A DNA stretch of 64,000 bases from Floricoccus penangensis (GCF_001832885.1 NZ_MKIQ01000026.1:83376-147375), one strand, 5' to 3'. Shown: positions 9,262 to 19,751, counted from the first letter of the stretch. A program made the numbers and translations. The notes: generated from the letters alone by a model not told the origin.

Positions 9262-10055
9262 TAAAATTATTAGCCTTAGACCTAGATGGAACTCTTTTAA
9301 ATAGTAAAAAGAAAGTTTCGGAGGGAAATAAAAAAGCCCTTGAAGCAGCTAAAGAAAAAGGAGTTAAAATTGTAATAACAACAGGTCGTCCTCTAATGTC
9401 AATTGAGCACCTTCTGTCCGAATTGAATCTGGTAGATTCAGATGAATATAGTATCACTTTCAACGGTGGTTTAGTTCAAAAGAATACTGGTGAAATTTTG
9501 ACTAAGGATTCACTTTCGGTAGACGAACTTAAAGAAATCCATGATGTTACATCAAGTCTTAACTTACCATTGTCAATTGTAAGTGATGACACAGTCTATC
9601 AGGTTGATGGATATACGGATTATCAAAAAATAAATCCAATTCTAAAATACGTTGAGCTTCCAATTGACCAACTCCCTAAAGACAGGATTTATAATAAGGC
9701 AATTTGTTGTAAAGAAGTAGATTTCTTAGATGAAAAAATTAAGGAATTACCTGCTGATCTACTTGAAAAATTTGAAGCATTCAAATCAAGAGACATCATT
9801 CTTGAATTTATGCCTAAAGGTGTTGTAAAATCTACTGGTCTAAATAAATTGATAAATATTTTGGGAATTGATCAGTCAGAAGTAATGGCTATCGGTGATG
9901 AAGAAAACGATTTGTCAATGATTGATTGGGCAGGCTATGGTATGGCAATGGCAAATGCAGTCCCTGTGGTCAAGGAAAGAGCAAACCATGTCATTCCACT
10001 AACAAATGATGAAGATGGAATTGCATGGGCAATTGAAAATTATATCTTGAAATAA
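9258..10055 (+). CDS. Cof-type HAD-IIB phosphatase (YidA-like)
   Basis: Haloacid-dehalogenase superfamily hydrolase, 265 aa, subfamily IIB. Motif I DLDGTLLN (7-14), motif II TTGRP, the motif III lysine region and motif IV GDEENDLSM are all present, so it should be an active cytoplasmic sugar-phosphate or nucleotide phosphatase. The substrate cannot be read from sequence. It overlaps smc by four bases and lies between smc and ftsY, as in many streptococci and lactococci. A TTTTCCC/GGGAAAA hairpin without a U-run follows the stop at 10061-10077. Confidence 0.9.
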   Translation: MIKLLALDLDGTLLNSKKKVSEGNKKALEAAKEKGVKIVITTGRPLMSIEHLLSELNLVDSDEYSITFNGGLVQKNTGEILTKDSLSVDELKEIHDVTSSLNLPLSIVSDDTVYQVDGYTDYQKINPILKYVELPIDQLPKDRIYNKAICCKEVDFLDEKIKELPADLLEKFEAFKSRDIILEFMPKGVVKSTGLNKLINILGIDQSEVMAIGDEENDLSMIDWAGYGMAMANAVPVVKERANHVIPLTNDEDGIAWAIENYILK

Positions 10056-10122
10056 GATTCTTTTCCCTATGGGAAAAATAAGACTATATAAGAAATAAAA
10101 ATAGATTTCGGAGAAAAGTGAT

Positions 10123-11505
10123 ATGGGTTTATTTGATAGATTATTTGGTAAGAAAAAGAAAGAAGAAAATCAGGAAGAGCTTCAAGCACAACTTCAAGCT
10201 GAAGAAATTGCAAAGGAAATTAGTGAGACAGAAAAATCTGGAGAAGCAGTTCAAGTAATTGAAAATGTGGAAGAAGAACCTAAAGATGGTGAACCTGAAA
10301 TAAAGGTTGAGAAATCTGAGGGAGACATTCCTACAGTTAGAGTAGAAGATATTATTGAAAAAAGTGATATCGAGGAAGAAACGGCACCACAAGTAACTGA
10401 AAAGGTGGATGTTTCTCAACCTGTGGAAGACGATACTGCAGTTGAAGAAGAACCGACAGTTGAAGAGTCAGTGGTTGAAGAAGAAAATATAGAAGAACCA
10501 GTAGCTGAAGAGCCAAAGCTTGAAGTAGAAAATATAGAAGAACTAGCGATTGAAGAAGTAGTACCGGTAAAAACTGAAAAAGAAGTTGAAGAAAAGTACG
10601 AAAAATCACTCAAGAAAACAAGTCGTTCGTTTGGAGATCGTCTGAATGCTCTGATGGCCAACTTTCGTGGTGTTGATGAGGAATTCTTTGAAGATGTTGA
10701 AGAAGCACTTATTCTTAGCGATGTAGGCTATGAATTATCTCTTGAAATTGCAGAAGAATTGCGTGAGGAAGTGCGTCTCAAGAATCCAAGAAAACGTCAA
10801 GATGTAAAGAATGTAATTATTGAAAAGTTAGCTGACACACTTGATGACAATGGATTAAATCACTCTCTTAACTTACAGGATGATGGACTTTCGGTATTTA
10901 TCTTTGTAGGAGTAAATGGTGTCGGTAAAACAACTACAATTGGTAAACTTGCAAATCGTTACCGTCTAGAAGGTAAAAAAGTACTCCTTGCTGCGGCAGA
11001 TACTTTTAGAGCAGGAGCGACAGATCAATTAGTTGAATGGGGGCGCCGTAGCCAAGTTCCTGTAGTAGTTGGTCGTGAAGGTGGTGATCCTGCAAGTGTT
11101 GTCTTTGATGCTGTAAAAAAAGCAAAGGATGAGGATTATGATGTTCTTTTAATTGATACTGCAGGAAGACTACAAAATAAGGATCATTTGATGAAGGAAC
11201 TTGAAAAAATTATTCGTATCATCAAACGTGAGCTACCTGATGCGCCACATGAGACTTTATTAGCAGTAGATGCTACAACAGGCCAAAATGCCACACAACA
11301 AGCAAAACAATTTTCAGAGGTTGCTCCTTTAACTGGTATTATTTTGACTAAGTTAGATGGAAGTGCTAAAGGTGGTATTGTCTTTGCTATTGAAAATACT
11401 TTAAAGATTCCAGTTAAATTAGTTGGTCTTGGGGAAGGACTAGATGATTTGGAAGATTTCTCACCGGAAAACTTCGTTGTTGGGGTATTTTCTTCATTAA
11501 TATAA
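10123..11505 (+). CDS. ftsY: signal recognition particle receptor FtsY
   Basis: SRP receptor GTPase that docks ribosome-SRP complexes at the membrane, 460 aa. The first ~165 residues are very acidic and Glu/Val-rich (the variable A domain), with repeated VEEE/VEEP-type segments and a basic N-terminal GLFDRLFGKKKKE that resembles the membrane-contact helix. The N domain begins near 165. The G domain shows G1 GVNGVGKTT, ADTFRAGA, G3 DTAGRL and G4 TKLDGSAKGG. The gene closes the rnc-smc cluster and ends at a clear terminator. The SRP RNA partner is at 40.46 kb in this window. Confidence 0.96.
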   Translation: MGLFDRLFGKKKKEENQEELQAQLQAEEIAKEISETEKSGEAVQVIENVEEEPKDGEPEIKVEKSEGDIPTVRVEDIIEKSDIEEETAPQVTEKVDVSQPVEDDTAVEEEPTVEESVVEEENIEEPVAEEPKLEVENIEELAIEEVVPVKTEKEVEEKYEKSLKKTSRSFGDRLNALMANFRGVDEEFFEDVEEALILSDVGYELSLEIAEELREEVRLKNPRKRQDVKNVIIEKLADTLDDNGLNHSLNLQDDGLSVFIFVGVNGVGKTTTIGKLANRYRLEGKKVLLAAADTFRAGATDQLVEWGRRSQVPVVVGREGGDPASVVFDAVKKAKDEDYDVLLIDTAGRLQNKDHLMKELEKIIRIIKRELPDAPHETLLAVDATTGQNATQQAKQFSEVAPLTGIILTKLDGSAKGGIVFAIENTLKIPVKLVGLGEGLDDLEDFSPENFVVGVFSSLI

Positions 11506-11522
11506 AAACTTATAATATAGTG

Positions 11523-11563
11523 AACAATCCTAAGTATATAAGATAAATCAGGATTGTTTTTTT
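11523..11563 (+). terminator. ftsY terminator
   Basis: AACAATCCT and AGGATTGTT form a 9-bp perfect stem with an 18-nt loop, followed by a T-run. Confidence 0.8.
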
Positions 11564-11678
11564 ATTTTCTGTTATTTAATGTGTAATTGAAATAAAAAAT
11601 TGAAAAAAATATTTTATATTTACGGTTATAAGGACTATAATGAAGCCATATCTTACATATATATGGGAGGAAAAAATA

Positions 11679-13451
11679 ATGTACAGATCAAATGGAAATT
11701 ATGAAGCTTTTGCAAAACCTAAAAAACCTGAAAATGTTGACAATAAATCAGCATATCTTATTGGTTCAGGGTTAGCTTCACTTGCAGCAGCAGCATTTAT
11801 GGTGCGTGATGGTCAAATGAAGGGAGAAAATATTCATATTCTAGAAGAACTTCCACTTGCTGGGGGAAGTTTAGATGGTATATATAATCCAGATAGAGGT
11901 TTCATTATCCGTGGCGGTCGTGAAATGGAAAATCACTTTGAATGTCTTTGGGACTTATTCCGTTCAGTTCCCTCATTAGAAGTTGAAGATGCATCTGTTC
12001 TTGATGAATTTTATTGGCTAAATAAGGAAGATCCTAACTATTCAAAATGTCGTGTGATTGAAAACCGAGGCCAACGAATCCCAACTGATGGTAAATTTAC
12101 TCTTAGTGATAAATCTGCAGAAGAAATGGCGAAACTATTTTTTACCAAAGAAGAAGATTTAAATGATAAAAGAATTACTGATGTATTTTCAGAAGAATTT
12201 TTTGAATCAAATTTCTGGATTTATTGGAGTACAATGTTTGCATTTGAAAAGTGGCATTCAGCAATGGAAATGCGTCGTTACATAATGCGTTTTATTCACC
12301 ACATTGATGGACTTCCAGACTTATCTGCGCTTAAATTTACAAAGTACAATCAATATGAATCATTAGTTTTACCTCTTGTATCATACTTGAAATCTCATAA
12401 CGTTCACTTCCAATATGATACTGCCGTTAAGAATATTTTAGTTGAACACATTAATGATGAAATTATTGCATCAACATTGGTAGTTGAGCAAGAAGGTAAA
12501 GAAAAAAATATTGATTTAACTTCTGATGACCTAGTATTTGTCACAAATGGTAGTATCACAGAAAGTACTACATATGGTGATAATGATACACCTGCTCCCG
12601 TAACTCATGATTCCGGTGCTAGTTGGTCATTGTGGGAACATTTGGCTGCTCAAGATAGTAAATTTGGAAAACCAGCTAAATTTTTTAAAAATATTCCTGA
12701 TGAAAGCTGGCATGTTTCAGCTACTGCAACAACTTTAGATGATAAAGTTGCTCCTTATATTGAAAAAATTAGCAAGCGTGACCCGTATGCTGGTAAGGTA
12801 GTTACAGGAGGTATCGTAACTGCCAAGGATTCAGGTTGGGTGCTCAGCTATACTTTAAACCGACAACCACACTTTAAAAAACAACCTCATGATCAACTTG
12901 TTGTTTGGATTTATGGATTGCTTTCAGATGAACCAGGTGATTTCATTAAGAAGAAAATAACTGAATGTTCAGGAAATGAGATTGCTCAAGAATGGTTGTA
13001 CCACATGGGAGTTCCAGTTGAAGAAATTCCTGATCTTGCTAAAAATTCAATCAATACAGTACCAGTATATATGCCTTACATAACTTCATACTTTATGCCA
13101 CGCTCAGAAGGTGATCGTCCACAAGTCGTTCCTGAAGGCTCTAAAAATTTAGCATTTATTGGAAATTTTGCTGAAACTGAAAGAGATACGGTATTTACAA
13201 CTGAATACTCTGTACGTACTGCTATGGAAGCCGTTTATACTCTTTTAAATGTTGATCGTGGTGTACCAGAAGTATTTGCGTCAGCCTTTGATATTCGCAC
13301 ATTATTGAAATCAACATATCGCTTGATGGATGGACAAAAACTAGAAGATATTAAAGTACCTTTCCCAGCTAAAATATTTGAAAAACAATTATGGAAGAAG
13401 GTTAAAGGAACTTATTTAGAAGAACTACTAAGAGACAGTGGTTTGATATAA
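11679..13451 (+). CDS. ohyA: oleate hydratase (MCRA family)
   Basis: FAD-dependent fatty acid hydratase that adds water across the cis-9 double bond of oleic or linoleic acid to give 10-hydroxy fatty acids, 590 aa, full length for the family. The N-terminal Rossmann motif [17 protein letters not shown] binds FAD, and the family segments [15 protein letters not shown] and [18 protein letters not shown] follow. Later motifs include [12 protein letters not shown] and [19 protein letters not shown]. The start at 11679 is set by GGGAGG 8 nt upstream. An ATG 39 bp earlier has no ribosome site. A -10 TATAAT lies at 11636-11641. It has its own terminator and seems monocistronic. Family members are linked to detoxifying unsaturated fatty acids. 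Confidence 0.95.
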   Translation: MYRSNGNYEAFAKPKKPENVDNKSAYLIGSGLASLAAAAFMVRDGQMKGENIHILEELPLAGGSLDGIYNPDRGFIIRGGREMENHFECLWDLFRSVPSLEVEDASVLDEFYWLNKEDPNYSKCRVIENRGQRIPTDGKFTLSDKSAEEMAKLFFTKEEDLNDKRITDVFSEEFFESNFWIYWSTMFAFEKWHSAMEMRRYIMRFIHHIDGLPDLSALKFTKYNQYESLVLPLVSYLKSHNVHFQYDTAVKNILVEHINDEIIASTLVVEQEGKEKNIDLTSDDLVFVTNGSITESTTYGDNDTPAPVTHDSGASWSLWEHLAAQDSKFGKPAKFFKNIPDESWHVSATATTLDDKVAPYIEKISKRDPYAGKVVTGGIVTAKDSGWVLSYTLNRQPHFKKQPHDQLVVWIYGLLSDEPGDFIKKKITECSGNEIAQEWLYHMGVPVEEIPDLAKNSINTVPVYMPYITSYFMPRSEGDRPQVVPEGSKNLAFIGNFAETERDTVFTTEYSVRTAMEAVYTLLNVDRGVPEVFASAFDIRTLLKSTYRLMDGQKLEDIKVPFPAKIFEKQLWKKVKGTYLEELLRDSGLI

Positions 13452-13454
13452 GAT

Positions 13455-13484
13455 GAAAGAGCACAATGTTGCTCTTTTCTTTTA
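13455..13484 (+). terminator. oleate hydratase terminator
   Basis: GAAAGAGCA pairs with TGCTCTTTTC around a short loop, followed by TTTT. Confidence 0.75.
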
Positions 13485-13584
13485 AAGTGGTTCTTAGGTC
13501 TTATAGATAAGCGGAAAATATTTCTGTATAATTAATAATGAATCAATTTTAAAAAACTTAGCTTTTATAAGGTTAGACAATATA

Positions 13585-13614
13585 TTTGACCTTAACTGAC
13601 CAATATTGTAAAAT
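13585..13614 (+). promoter_or_regulatory. clpP promoter overlapped by a CtsR box
   Basis: TTGACC (13586-13591) and TAAAAT (13609-13614) are separated by 17 bp. On the minus strand 13585-13601 reads GGTCAGTTAAGGTCAAA, a near match to the CtsR operator GGTCAAA-N3-GGTCAAA, and it covers the -35. This predicts repression of clpP by the CtsR encoded at 22.9 kb. Confidence 0.8.
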
Positions 13615-13689
13615 TAAATAGTAGCCTTAAATTGATAAGGTAATCAAAGTTAACTTTTTAGAATAAACAAGTATTTTAAAGGAGATAAA

Positions 13690-14286
13690 ATGAATTTAGT
13701 TCCAACAGTCATTGAACAATCAAGCCGCGGAGAACGCGCATATGACATCTATTCTCGTCTTTTGAAAGACCGCATTATTATGCTTACTGGAGAAGTTGAA
13801 GATAATATGGCAAATACAGTAATTGCCCAATTACTTTTCTTAGATGCTCAAGATAGTACTAAAGATATCTATCTTTATGTAAATACACCTGGTGGATCTG
13901 TAAGTGCAGGTCTTGCAATTGTTGATACAATGAACTTCATCAAGTCTGATGTCCAAACAATTGTTATGGGTATGGCAGCAAGTATGGGTACAATCATTGC
14001 TTCAAGTGGTACTAAGGGTAAACGTTTCATGTTACCACATGCTGAATATATGATTCACCAACCGATGGGTGGTACTGGTGGAGGTACTCAACAAACTGAT
14101 ATGGCCATCGCTGCTGAACATTTACTTAAAACACGTAATACTTTAGAAAAGATTCTTGCTGAAAATTCTGGTCAAACTCTTAAGAAGATTAATAAGGATG
14201 CTGAACGTGATAACTGGATGAGTGCCCAAGAAACTCTTGAATATGGCTTCATTGATGAAATCATGGAAAACAACAAATTGAAATAA
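13690..14286 (+). CDS. clpP: ATP-dependent Clp protease proteolytic subunit
   Basis: Serine peptidase core of the Clp protease, 198 aa. The catalytic triad is readable: Ser98 in MAASMGTI, His123 in YMIHQPMGG and Asp170 in [12 protein letters not shown]. The N-terminal [19 protein letters not shown] is typical of firmicute ClpP without a long propeptide. The tetradecamer is fed by ClpC (encoded here at 23.3 kb) or other Clp ATPases. Ribosome site AAAGGAG lies 5 nt before the ATG. The gene is monocistronic, between a CtsR-box promoter and a strong terminator. Confidence 0.97.
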   Translation: MNLVPTVIEQSSRGERAYDIYSRLLKDRIIMLTGEVEDNMANTVIAQLLFLDAQDSTKDIYLYVNTPGGSVSAGLAIVDTMNFIKSDVQTIVMGMAASMGTIIASSGTKGKRFMLPHAEYMIHQPMGGTGGGTQQTDMAIAAEHLLKTRNTLEKILAENSGQTLKKINKDAERDNWMSAQETLEYGFIDEIMENNKLK

Positions 14287-14326
14287 AACTTAGATCTTAT
14301 TTGATCCCCAAGACCAAATGAGATGG

Positions 14327-14362
14327 AAAAGGTGTGATTCCCTGGGGAATTGCACCTTTTTG
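14327..14362 (+). terminator. clpP terminator
   Basis: AAAAGGTGTGATTCCC pairs with GGGGAATTGCACCTTTTT, a long stem with one internal irregularity, ending in a T-run. Confidence 0.8.
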
Positions 14363-14401
14363 TATTCTTTAGAACCAAAAATTTAAAAATATAGTTTAGA
14401 A

Positions 14402-14510
14402 AGCTTCATTCAAGGAGATTTCCAACTCTAAGCTGTCAATAGGCCTGAATTTCTGAAGAAGAAAATGCAGATAAATTAATGAAATCTTGAATGAGATACC
14501 TACTGAAAAG
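14402..14510 (+). ncRNA. structured 5' leader of the P-type ATPase (candidate riboswitch)
   Basis: After a -10-like TATAGT (14390-14395) the leader opens with TCATTCAAG, which is exactly complementary to CTTGAATGA about 75 nt later. The pairing continues as ATTTC/GAAAT beyond a three-base GAG bulge. Inside lie GCTGTCAATAGGCC and a TCTG/CAGA hairpin. Such a closing stem with a junction is typical of a metal riboswitch, and the related Mn-exporting ATPases YoaB and MgtA of lactococci and streptococci are controlled by yybP-ykoY riboswitches. The core here does not clearly match the yybP-ykoY or M-box consensus, so the class is left open. Confidence 0.55.
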
Positions 14511-14521
14511 GAGAGATAGAT

Positions 14522-17191
14522 ATGAAGAAATGGTATAGTGAAAACTTAGATAAAGTCGTTAGTCAACTGGATACAAATGCAGAGGTAGGACTAACAGAAA
14601 ATCAAGTAAAAGACAGACAAGAAAAATATGGTAAAAATATTTTTGAAGTAGAGCAGAAGACAAGTTTATTTAAAAGAATTTTACATCAATTAAGTGATGT
14701 ATCGACAATTGTTTTGCTGGTGGCGACAGCCTTATCATTTTTACTAGCAATCAAGGAAAATGAAGGATTTATTGAACCGATAGTTATCCTAGCAGTCGTT
14801 ATATTAAACGTTGTCCTTGCAATTACACAAGAAGGAAAGGCAGAAAAAGCATTAGATGCCTTAGCTGATATGAATGCACCAAATTGCTTGGTCTTGAGAG
14901 ACGGTATGCGTATAAGTATTGAAGCAACCGAATTGGTTCCAGGAGATATTATCATTTTAGAAACTGGTAGTGTTGTTCCAAGTGATGCTAGACTTGTAGA
15001 AGCAACAGGTCTTTCCTGTGATGAAGCTGCTTTGACAGGTGAGAGCGAGCCGGTTGAAAAAGATGCAAGTTTAATTATTGATGGTACGGTAGCCGTTGGT
15101 GACCAAAAAAATATGGTGTTTTCAAGTACAGTAGTGACAGCGGGTCATGGTAAGGCGGTTGTTACTGATACTGGAATGAATACTCAAATGGGACAAATCG
15201 CTGGCCACTTAAATAATAGTGAGAATTTAAAAACTCCCCTTCAATTAAGATTAAATTCTTTAGGTAGAGTTATTTCGTGGATTGCTATCGGCTCAGCCTT
15301 CTTCTTGTTAGCTATAGGTCTACGTGGTGGTTCTAGTTTTGATGAAATGATTATGGTTGCGATTTCCCTTGCTGTTGCTGCCGTTCCTGAAACACTATCG
15401 TTGATTGTAACTCTGTCATTGACAAACGGAGTTCAAAAAATGGTTAGTAAGAATGCGTTAATTCGTAAATTGCCAGCAGTTGAGACACTAGGGAATACAT
15501 CTGTTATTTGTTCAGATAAAACAGGTACTCTTACTCAAAATAAAATGACAATTCAAGAACTTTGGTTTAATAAGAATCAATCTGTTCTTGCAAAGTCAGA
15601 ATTTAATGTTGAGGAAGAGAAAATGTTAAAACAACTAGCTTTAGCTAGTAATGCAAGTATTGAAACAAAAGAAGATGGTCAAATACAGTATATTGGTGAT
15701 GCCACGGAACTTGCAATCATCAGTTTATTGAATGACAAGGGATTTGACAAAAAAGATCTTGAAAGCCAATATGAAAAAGTAGCTGAAATTCCTTTTTCGT
15801 CCCAAAGAAAAAGAATGACTGTGGTATATAAAGAAGATGATGGCTACCTAGTAATTACCAAGGGAGCACTTGACCGTATACCTATTGTGCGTGATGAAAA
15901 ACAATGGGAAAAGATTTCCGAAGTTCATGACTCATATGCAGATAAGGCGCTTCGTGTCATTGCACTTGCAGTGAAAAAGGTTAAAGAGATTCCAGAAATG
16001 GATAATCTTGAAGCATTGGAAACTGATATGGAGTTTGTTGGTTTAATTGGTCTAATTGATCCACCACGCCCAGAAGTTAAAGAAGCGATTGCTAAGGCTA
16101 AAAAAGCAGGAATCACAACGGTAATGATTACGGGAGACCACGCAGCCACAGCAGCTGCTATTGCAAAAGAGATTGGTATTTTAACTGAAGGTAAGAAAGT
16201 TTTAACTGGTTCAGCTTTAGCAGAAATTTCAGATGTCGAGTTAAACGATACTGTTAGAAATTACGCAGTGTATGCAAGGGTTTCGCCAGAGGATAAAATT
16301 CGGATTGTTGAGGCCTGGCAGGCTCAAGGTGAGGTTGTTGCTATGACAGGTGATGGAGTAAATGATGCTCCAGCTCTGAAAGCTGCAGATGTTGGTATAG
16401 CCATGGGGCAAACTGGTACGGAGGTAGCAAAAAATGCCTCAGATATGATTTTAACCGATGATAACTTCTCAACAATTGTTGAAGCAGTTGAGGTTGGACG
16501 TAATGTTTACGAGAATATAAAAAAGACAATCCTCTTCCTTCTAGTATGTAACTTAAGTGAGATATTTATTATGCTCTTTGCTCAAATTGCAGGTTGGGGA
16601 ATCGTTTTAACACCAGTAATGCTTCTGCTTATTAACTTACTAGGTGATGGTATTCCAGGCCTACAACTTGCTAACGAGCAATCTGATGAAGATATAATGG
16701 CTAAGAAACCTATTAAACGTGATGCAAGTATTTTTACACCAAGTATGCTCAATATGATTCTAAGACAGACTTTAGTGTGTGCGATTGTATCATTGATTGC
16801 CTTTTATGTTGGAGATAGGATGACTGTCGGAGGTCTTGGTCCAGATTTAGTTTTAGGGGAAACTATGGCATTCTTGACGGTGGGATGGACATCTATTTTA
16901 CATATTTTTAATGTGCGTAGTAAAGATTCGATAAAAAATACATCTATTTCTGCTAATAAACCTTTAGTTTATAGTGCCTTTGCAATGATAGCAGTGTTTG
17001 CCTTATTAGTTTTAACACCCATAAGAGGGATCTTTGGTATGACTAGCATTGCACCAATTCATTGGTTAATAATTGTAGTTCTTTCAATTATTCCAACCAT
17101 CATTTGTGAGCTTGCAAAAATTTATGATAACAATCCTAATGCAATTCACAGAAAGACTTATAATTACATTAAGAAAATTAAAAATAGCTAA
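14522..17191 (+). CDS. P2-type cation-transporting ATPase (YoaB/MgtA-like)
   Basis: Membrane P-type ATPase, 889 aa. The N-terminal cation-ATPase domain, the actuator motif TGES (in [12 protein letters not shown]), phosphorylated Asp332 in [14 protein letters not shown], the nucleotide-domain motif KGALDRI and the hinge [21 protein letters not shown] are intact. M4 carries [17 protein letters not shown] and M6 [17 protein letters not shown], so the Asn and Asp of Ca/Mn-type sites are kept. Ten or so membrane segments are apparent. By family it most likely exports Mn2+ or Ca2+; which ion is inference. It follows a long structured leader and is monocistronic with a terminator. Confidence 0.85.
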   Translation: MKKWYSENLDKVVSQLDTNAEVGLTENQVKDRQEKYGKNIFEVEQKTSLFKRILHQLSDVSTIVLLVATALSFLLAIKENEGFIEPIVILAVVILNVVLAITQEGKAEKALDALADMNAPNCLVLRDGMRISIEATELVPGDIIILETGSVVPSDARLVEATGLSCDEAALTGESEPVEKDASLIIDGTVAVGDQKNMVFSSTVVTAGHGKAVVTDTGMNTQMGQIAGHLNNSENLKTPLQLRLNSLGRVISWIAIGSAFFLLAIGLRGGSSFDEMIMVAISLAVAAVPETLSLIVTLSLTNGVQKMVSKNALIRKLPAVETLGNTSVICSDKTGTLTQNKMTIQELWFNKNQSVLAKSEFNVEEEKMLKQLALASNASIETKEDGQIQYIGDATELAIISLLNDKGFDKKDLESQYEKVAEIPFSSQRKRMTVVYKEDDGYLVITKGALDRIPIVRDEKQWEKISEVHDSYADKALRVIALAVKKVKEIPEMDNLEALETDMEFVGLIGLIDPPRPEVKEAIAKAKKAGITTVMITGDHAATAAAIAKEIGILTEGKKVLTGSALAEISDVELNDTVRNYAVYARVSPEDKIRIVEAWQAQGEVVAMTGDGVNDAPALKAADVGIAMGQTGTEVAKNASDMILTDDNFSTIVEAVEVGRNVYENIKKTILFLLVCNLSEIFIMLFAQIAGWGIVLTPVMLLLINLLGDGIPGLQLANEQSDEDIMAKKPIKRDASIFTPSMLNMILRQTLVCAIVSLIAFYVGDRMTVGGLGPDLVLGETMAFLTVGWTSILHIFNVRSKDSIKNTSISANKPLVYSAFAMIAVFALLVLTPIRGIFGMTSIAPIHWLIIVVLSIIPTIICELAKIYDNNPNAIHRKTYNYIKKIKNS

Positions 17192-17221
17192 AAGTAGTCT
17201 GTTTAGGACTGCTTTTACTTA
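17190..17221 (+). terminator. P-type ATPase terminator
   Basis: AAAAGTAGTC and GGACTGCTTTT pair around a 6-nt loop and end in a short T-run. Confidence 0.7.
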
Positions 17222-17283
17222 TTTTAATGTTTCTAACTTATGGAACTGAAATATTTCTTTTGCAATTTTTTATCGCAAAGTAC

Positions 17284-17311
17284 TTGCAATGGAGCAAATT
17301 TATGATAAAAT
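17284..17311 (+). promoter_or_regulatory. rpmB promoter
   Basis: TTGCAA and TAAAAT are separated by 16 bp, 50 bp upstream of rpmB. Confidence 0.65.
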
Positions 17312-17362
17312 AGGCTAGTATGTTATCTATGATTAACGAAAAAATAAATAGGAGATATAAAG

Positions 17363-17551
17363 ATGGCTAAAGTATGTTACTTTACAGGTCGTAAGACTGT
17401 ATCAGGAAACAACCGTTCACACGCTATGAATAAAACTAAACGTCAAGTAAAACCTAACTTACAAAAAGTTACAGTTCTTATTGATGGAAAACCTAAAAAA
17501 GTTTGGGCTTCAGCTCGTGCACTTAAATCAGGTAAAGTTGAACGTATCTAA
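17363..17551 (+). CDS. rpmB: 50S ribosomal protein L28
   Basis: Large-subunit protein L28, 62 aa, starting [20 protein letters not shown], a classic L28 opening. Only one cysteine is present, so this is the zinc-independent (C-minus) form. It precedes yloU-fakA-recG, the same order as rpmB-yloU-yloV-recG in Bacillus, but has its own promoter and terminator. Confidence 0.97.
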   Translation: MAKVCYFTGRKTVSGNNRSHAMNKTKRQVKPNLQKVTVLIDGKPKKVWASARALKSGKVERI

Positions 17552-17575
17552 TTATTATTGATTAATCAATAGAAT

Positions 17576-17609
17576 AAAAAGTCCGTCGTGTTTAGTCACG
17601 GCTTTTTTA
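17576..17609 (+). terminator. rpmB terminator
   Basis: An AAAAAGTCCGT arm pairs imperfectly with CACGGCTTTTTT around a TTTA-containing loop, with a six-T tail. Confidence 0.65.
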
Positions 17610-17662
17610 TTTTTTGAAATTATGGTACACTTATTACGATTAAATTCTAAGGAGCAGAAAAA

Positions 17663-18025
17663 ATGGCTGTTACTATTAATACAAAAAACGGTTATGTTGA
17701 AATTGATAATGACGTGATTTCAACAGTCGTAGGTGCAAGTACAACTGAGATTTTCGGTGTAGTTGGTATGACAAGCCAACGAGCTGTTAAAGATAGCTTC
17801 AAAGTCATTTTACGTCAAGAAAATTACTCAAAAGGTGTAGTCGTTTCGAATGATGAAACTGGAGTTATTGTTGATGTATATGTTGTTGTAAGCTATGGAG
17901 TTAAGATAAATGAAGTTGCAAAAAACATTCAAGAACGAGTTAAATTTAATTTAGAAAATCAACTAGGTATAGTTGCAAGTACAGTAAATGTTTTTGTGCA
18001 GGATGTGAAGGTGGTATCTGAGTAA
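17663..18025 (+). CDS. Asp23/Gls24 family envelope stress protein (YloU)
   Basis: Small Asp23/Gls24-family protein, 120 aa, equivalent to Bacillus YloU. The pattern is typical: an N-terminal NGYVEIDNDVISTVVG, a central ATTEIFGVVGM-like segment, then alternating beta-strand repeats IVDVYVVVSYGVKINEVA and VNVFVQDVKVV. No signal peptide or membrane segment is present. It is translated just ahead of fakA with one intervening base. The constant pairing of yloU with yloV/fakA suggests a shared role at the membrane or envelope, but its biochemical function is unknown. Ribosome site AAGGAG is present. Confidence 0.92.
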   Translation: MAVTINTKNGYVEIDNDVISTVVGASTTEIFGVVGMTSQRAVKDSFKVILRQENYSKGVVVSNDETGVIVDVYVVVSYGVKINEVAKNIQERVKFNLENQLGIVASTVNVFVQDVKVVSE

Positions 18026-18026
18026 A

Positions 18027-19697
18027 ATGTCAAATATAAATGCAAGCTTATTTCAAGAAATGATTCAGGCGGCCAGTAGTCGCTTAAATAGTCAAGCAGA
18101 ATATGTGAATTCTCTAAATGTTTTCCCAGTTCCTGATGGTGATACTGGTACAAATATGGGAATGACAATTACAAATGGTGCTAAAGAAGTTGCTGACAGA
18201 CCTGCTTCAACAGTAGGTGAAGTGGCTCAAATCCTTTCAAAAGGTTTACTTATGGGTGCCCGTGGTAATAGTGGGGTTATTTTAAGTCAATTATTCCGTG
18301 GATTTGGACAAAAAGTTGCAGATCTTGACGAATTAGATGGTCATGATTTAGCTGCCGCTCTTCAAAATGGTGTTGAAGTTGCCTATAAAGCTGTTATGAA
18401 ACCTGTTGAAGGAACGATTCTGACAGTTGCCCGCGGTGCTGCAACTTATGCACTTAAAAAAGCAAATGAAACTGATGATGCAATTGAAGTATTACGTGCC
18501 ACTCTTGAGGGTGCAAAAGTTGCTCTTGCAAAGACACCAGACATGCTTCCAGTTCTTAAAGAAGTTGGTGTAGTTGATTCAGGTGGTCAAGGACTTACTT
18601 ATATTTATGAAGGTTTTTTAGCTGCCGCAACTGGCGAATATATTGAAAGCGAAGATTTTACTGCAACTCCAGCTGTTATGGATGAAATGGTGAATGCTGA
18701 ACATCATAAAGCAGTAGCAGGCCATGTAGCAACAGAAGATATCAAATATGGATATTGTACTGAAATCATGGTTGCATTAGGGAAAGGCCCAACTGCTAAA
18801 AAGGAATTTGACTATGATGAATTCCGTTCATACTTAAATGAAATTGGTGATTCATTACTAGTAGTAAATGATGATGAAATTGTTAAAGTTCATGTTCATA
18901 CTGAAGATCCAGGACTTGTTATGCAAGAAGGTCTACAATATGGTAGCCTTGTAAAAGTAAAAGTTGATAATATGCGTAATCAACATGATGCTGTTCTTGA
19001 AAAAGAGGCAAGTGCTGAAGAAGCTAAAAATCAACCAGCAAAAGAATTTGGTGTAATTGCTATTGCTGCAGGTGATGGTCTAGCTACTATATTTAAAGAT
19101 TTAGGTGTTGACTATGTTATATCTGGTGGTCAAACAATGAACCCATCAACTGAAGATATTGTTAAGGCAATTGAAGAAGTTAATGCTAAAAACTTCATCA
19201 TTTTACCAAATAACAAAAACATCTTCATGGCAGCTGAGACGGCAGCAGATGTTGTTGAAGTACCAACAGTAGTTATTGAAACTAAGACAGTGCCTCAAGG
19301 ATTTACATCAATGTTGAGTTTTGATCCAAGTAAATCATTGGAAGAAAACAAAGAACGTATGACTTCTGCACTTGATGATGTAGTTAGTGGACAAGTTACT
19401 CATGCTGTTCGTGATACAACTATTGATGGACTTGAAATTCATGAAGGTGATATTCTTGGAATGGTTGATAACAAAATCGTTGCTTCAACTCCAAGTATGT
19501 ACGATTCAATCATGGCATCATTTGATAAAATGATTGATATTGAAAGTGAAATTGTTTCAATCTATGTTGGTGAAGATGGTGACAGAGACTTTATTGAAGG
19601 ACTTGCAGAAGACCTTGAAGAAGGGAATCCTGAAATTGAGGTTGAACTTCATGAAGGTGGTCAACCGGTATATCCATACCTCTTTAGTGTTGAATAA
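18027..19697 (+). CDS. fakA: fatty acid kinase FakA (YloV, DAK2 domain)
   Basis: ATP-binding subunit of fatty acid kinase, 556 aa, which phosphorylates exogenous fatty acids presented by a FakB (DegV) carrier so they can enter phospholipid synthesis. The N-terminal DhaL/DAK2 domain (1-200) has the metal/ATP motif NVFPVPDGDTGTNMG and GARGNSGVILSQLFRG, and the C-terminal domain continues to about 550 with YVISGGQTMNPSTEDI. Length and motifs are those of active FakA. It is coupled to yloU and ends at a terminator. The oleate hydratase at 11.7 kb handles related exogenous unsaturated fatty acids, so the window holds two steps of fatty-acid handling. Confidence 0.93.
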   Translation: MSNINASLFQEMIQAASSRLNSQAEYVNSLNVFPVPDGDTGTNMGMTITNGAKEVADRPASTVGEVAQILSKGLLMGARGNSGVILSQLFRGFGQKVADLDELDGHDLAAALQNGVEVAYKAVMKPVEGTILTVARGAATYALKKANETDDAIEVLRATLEGAKVALAKTPDMLPVLKEVGVVDSGGQGLTYIYEGFLAAATGEYIESEDFTATPAVMDEMVNAEHHKAVAGHVATEDIKYGYCTEIMVALGKGPTAKKEFDYDEFRSYLNEIGDSLLVVNDDEIVKVHVHTEDPGLVMQEGLQYGSLVKVKVDNMRNQHDAVLEKEASAEEAKNQPAKEFGVIAIAAGDGLATIFKDLGVDYVISGGQTMNPSTEDIVKAIEEVNAKNFIILPNNKNIFMAAETAADVVEVPTVVIETKTVPQGFTSMLSFDPSKSLEENKERMTSALDDVVSGQVTHAVRDTTIDGLEIHEGDILGMVDNKIVASTPSMYDSIMASFDKMIDIESEIVSIYVGEDGDRDFIEGLAEDLEEGNPEIEVELHEGGQPVYPYLFSVE

Positions 19698-19709
19698 AAT
19701 TAAAATTTC

Positions 19710-19733
19710 AAAGAGACTTTTGGTCTCTTTTTC
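19710..19733 (+). terminator. fakA terminator
   Basis: AAAGAGAC and GTCTCTTTTTC form an 8-bp stem with a TTTTG loop and T-run. Confidence 0.8.
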
Positions 19734-19751
19734 TATACAATTTTTCAATTG

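Noticed and set aside
10141..10661. Minus-strand ORFs opposite the acidic N-terminal domain of ftsY
   Set aside because: Low-complexity GAA/GTT repeats on the plus strand give long open antisense frames rich in Phe, Leu and Ser. No ribosome sites and no recognisable product.
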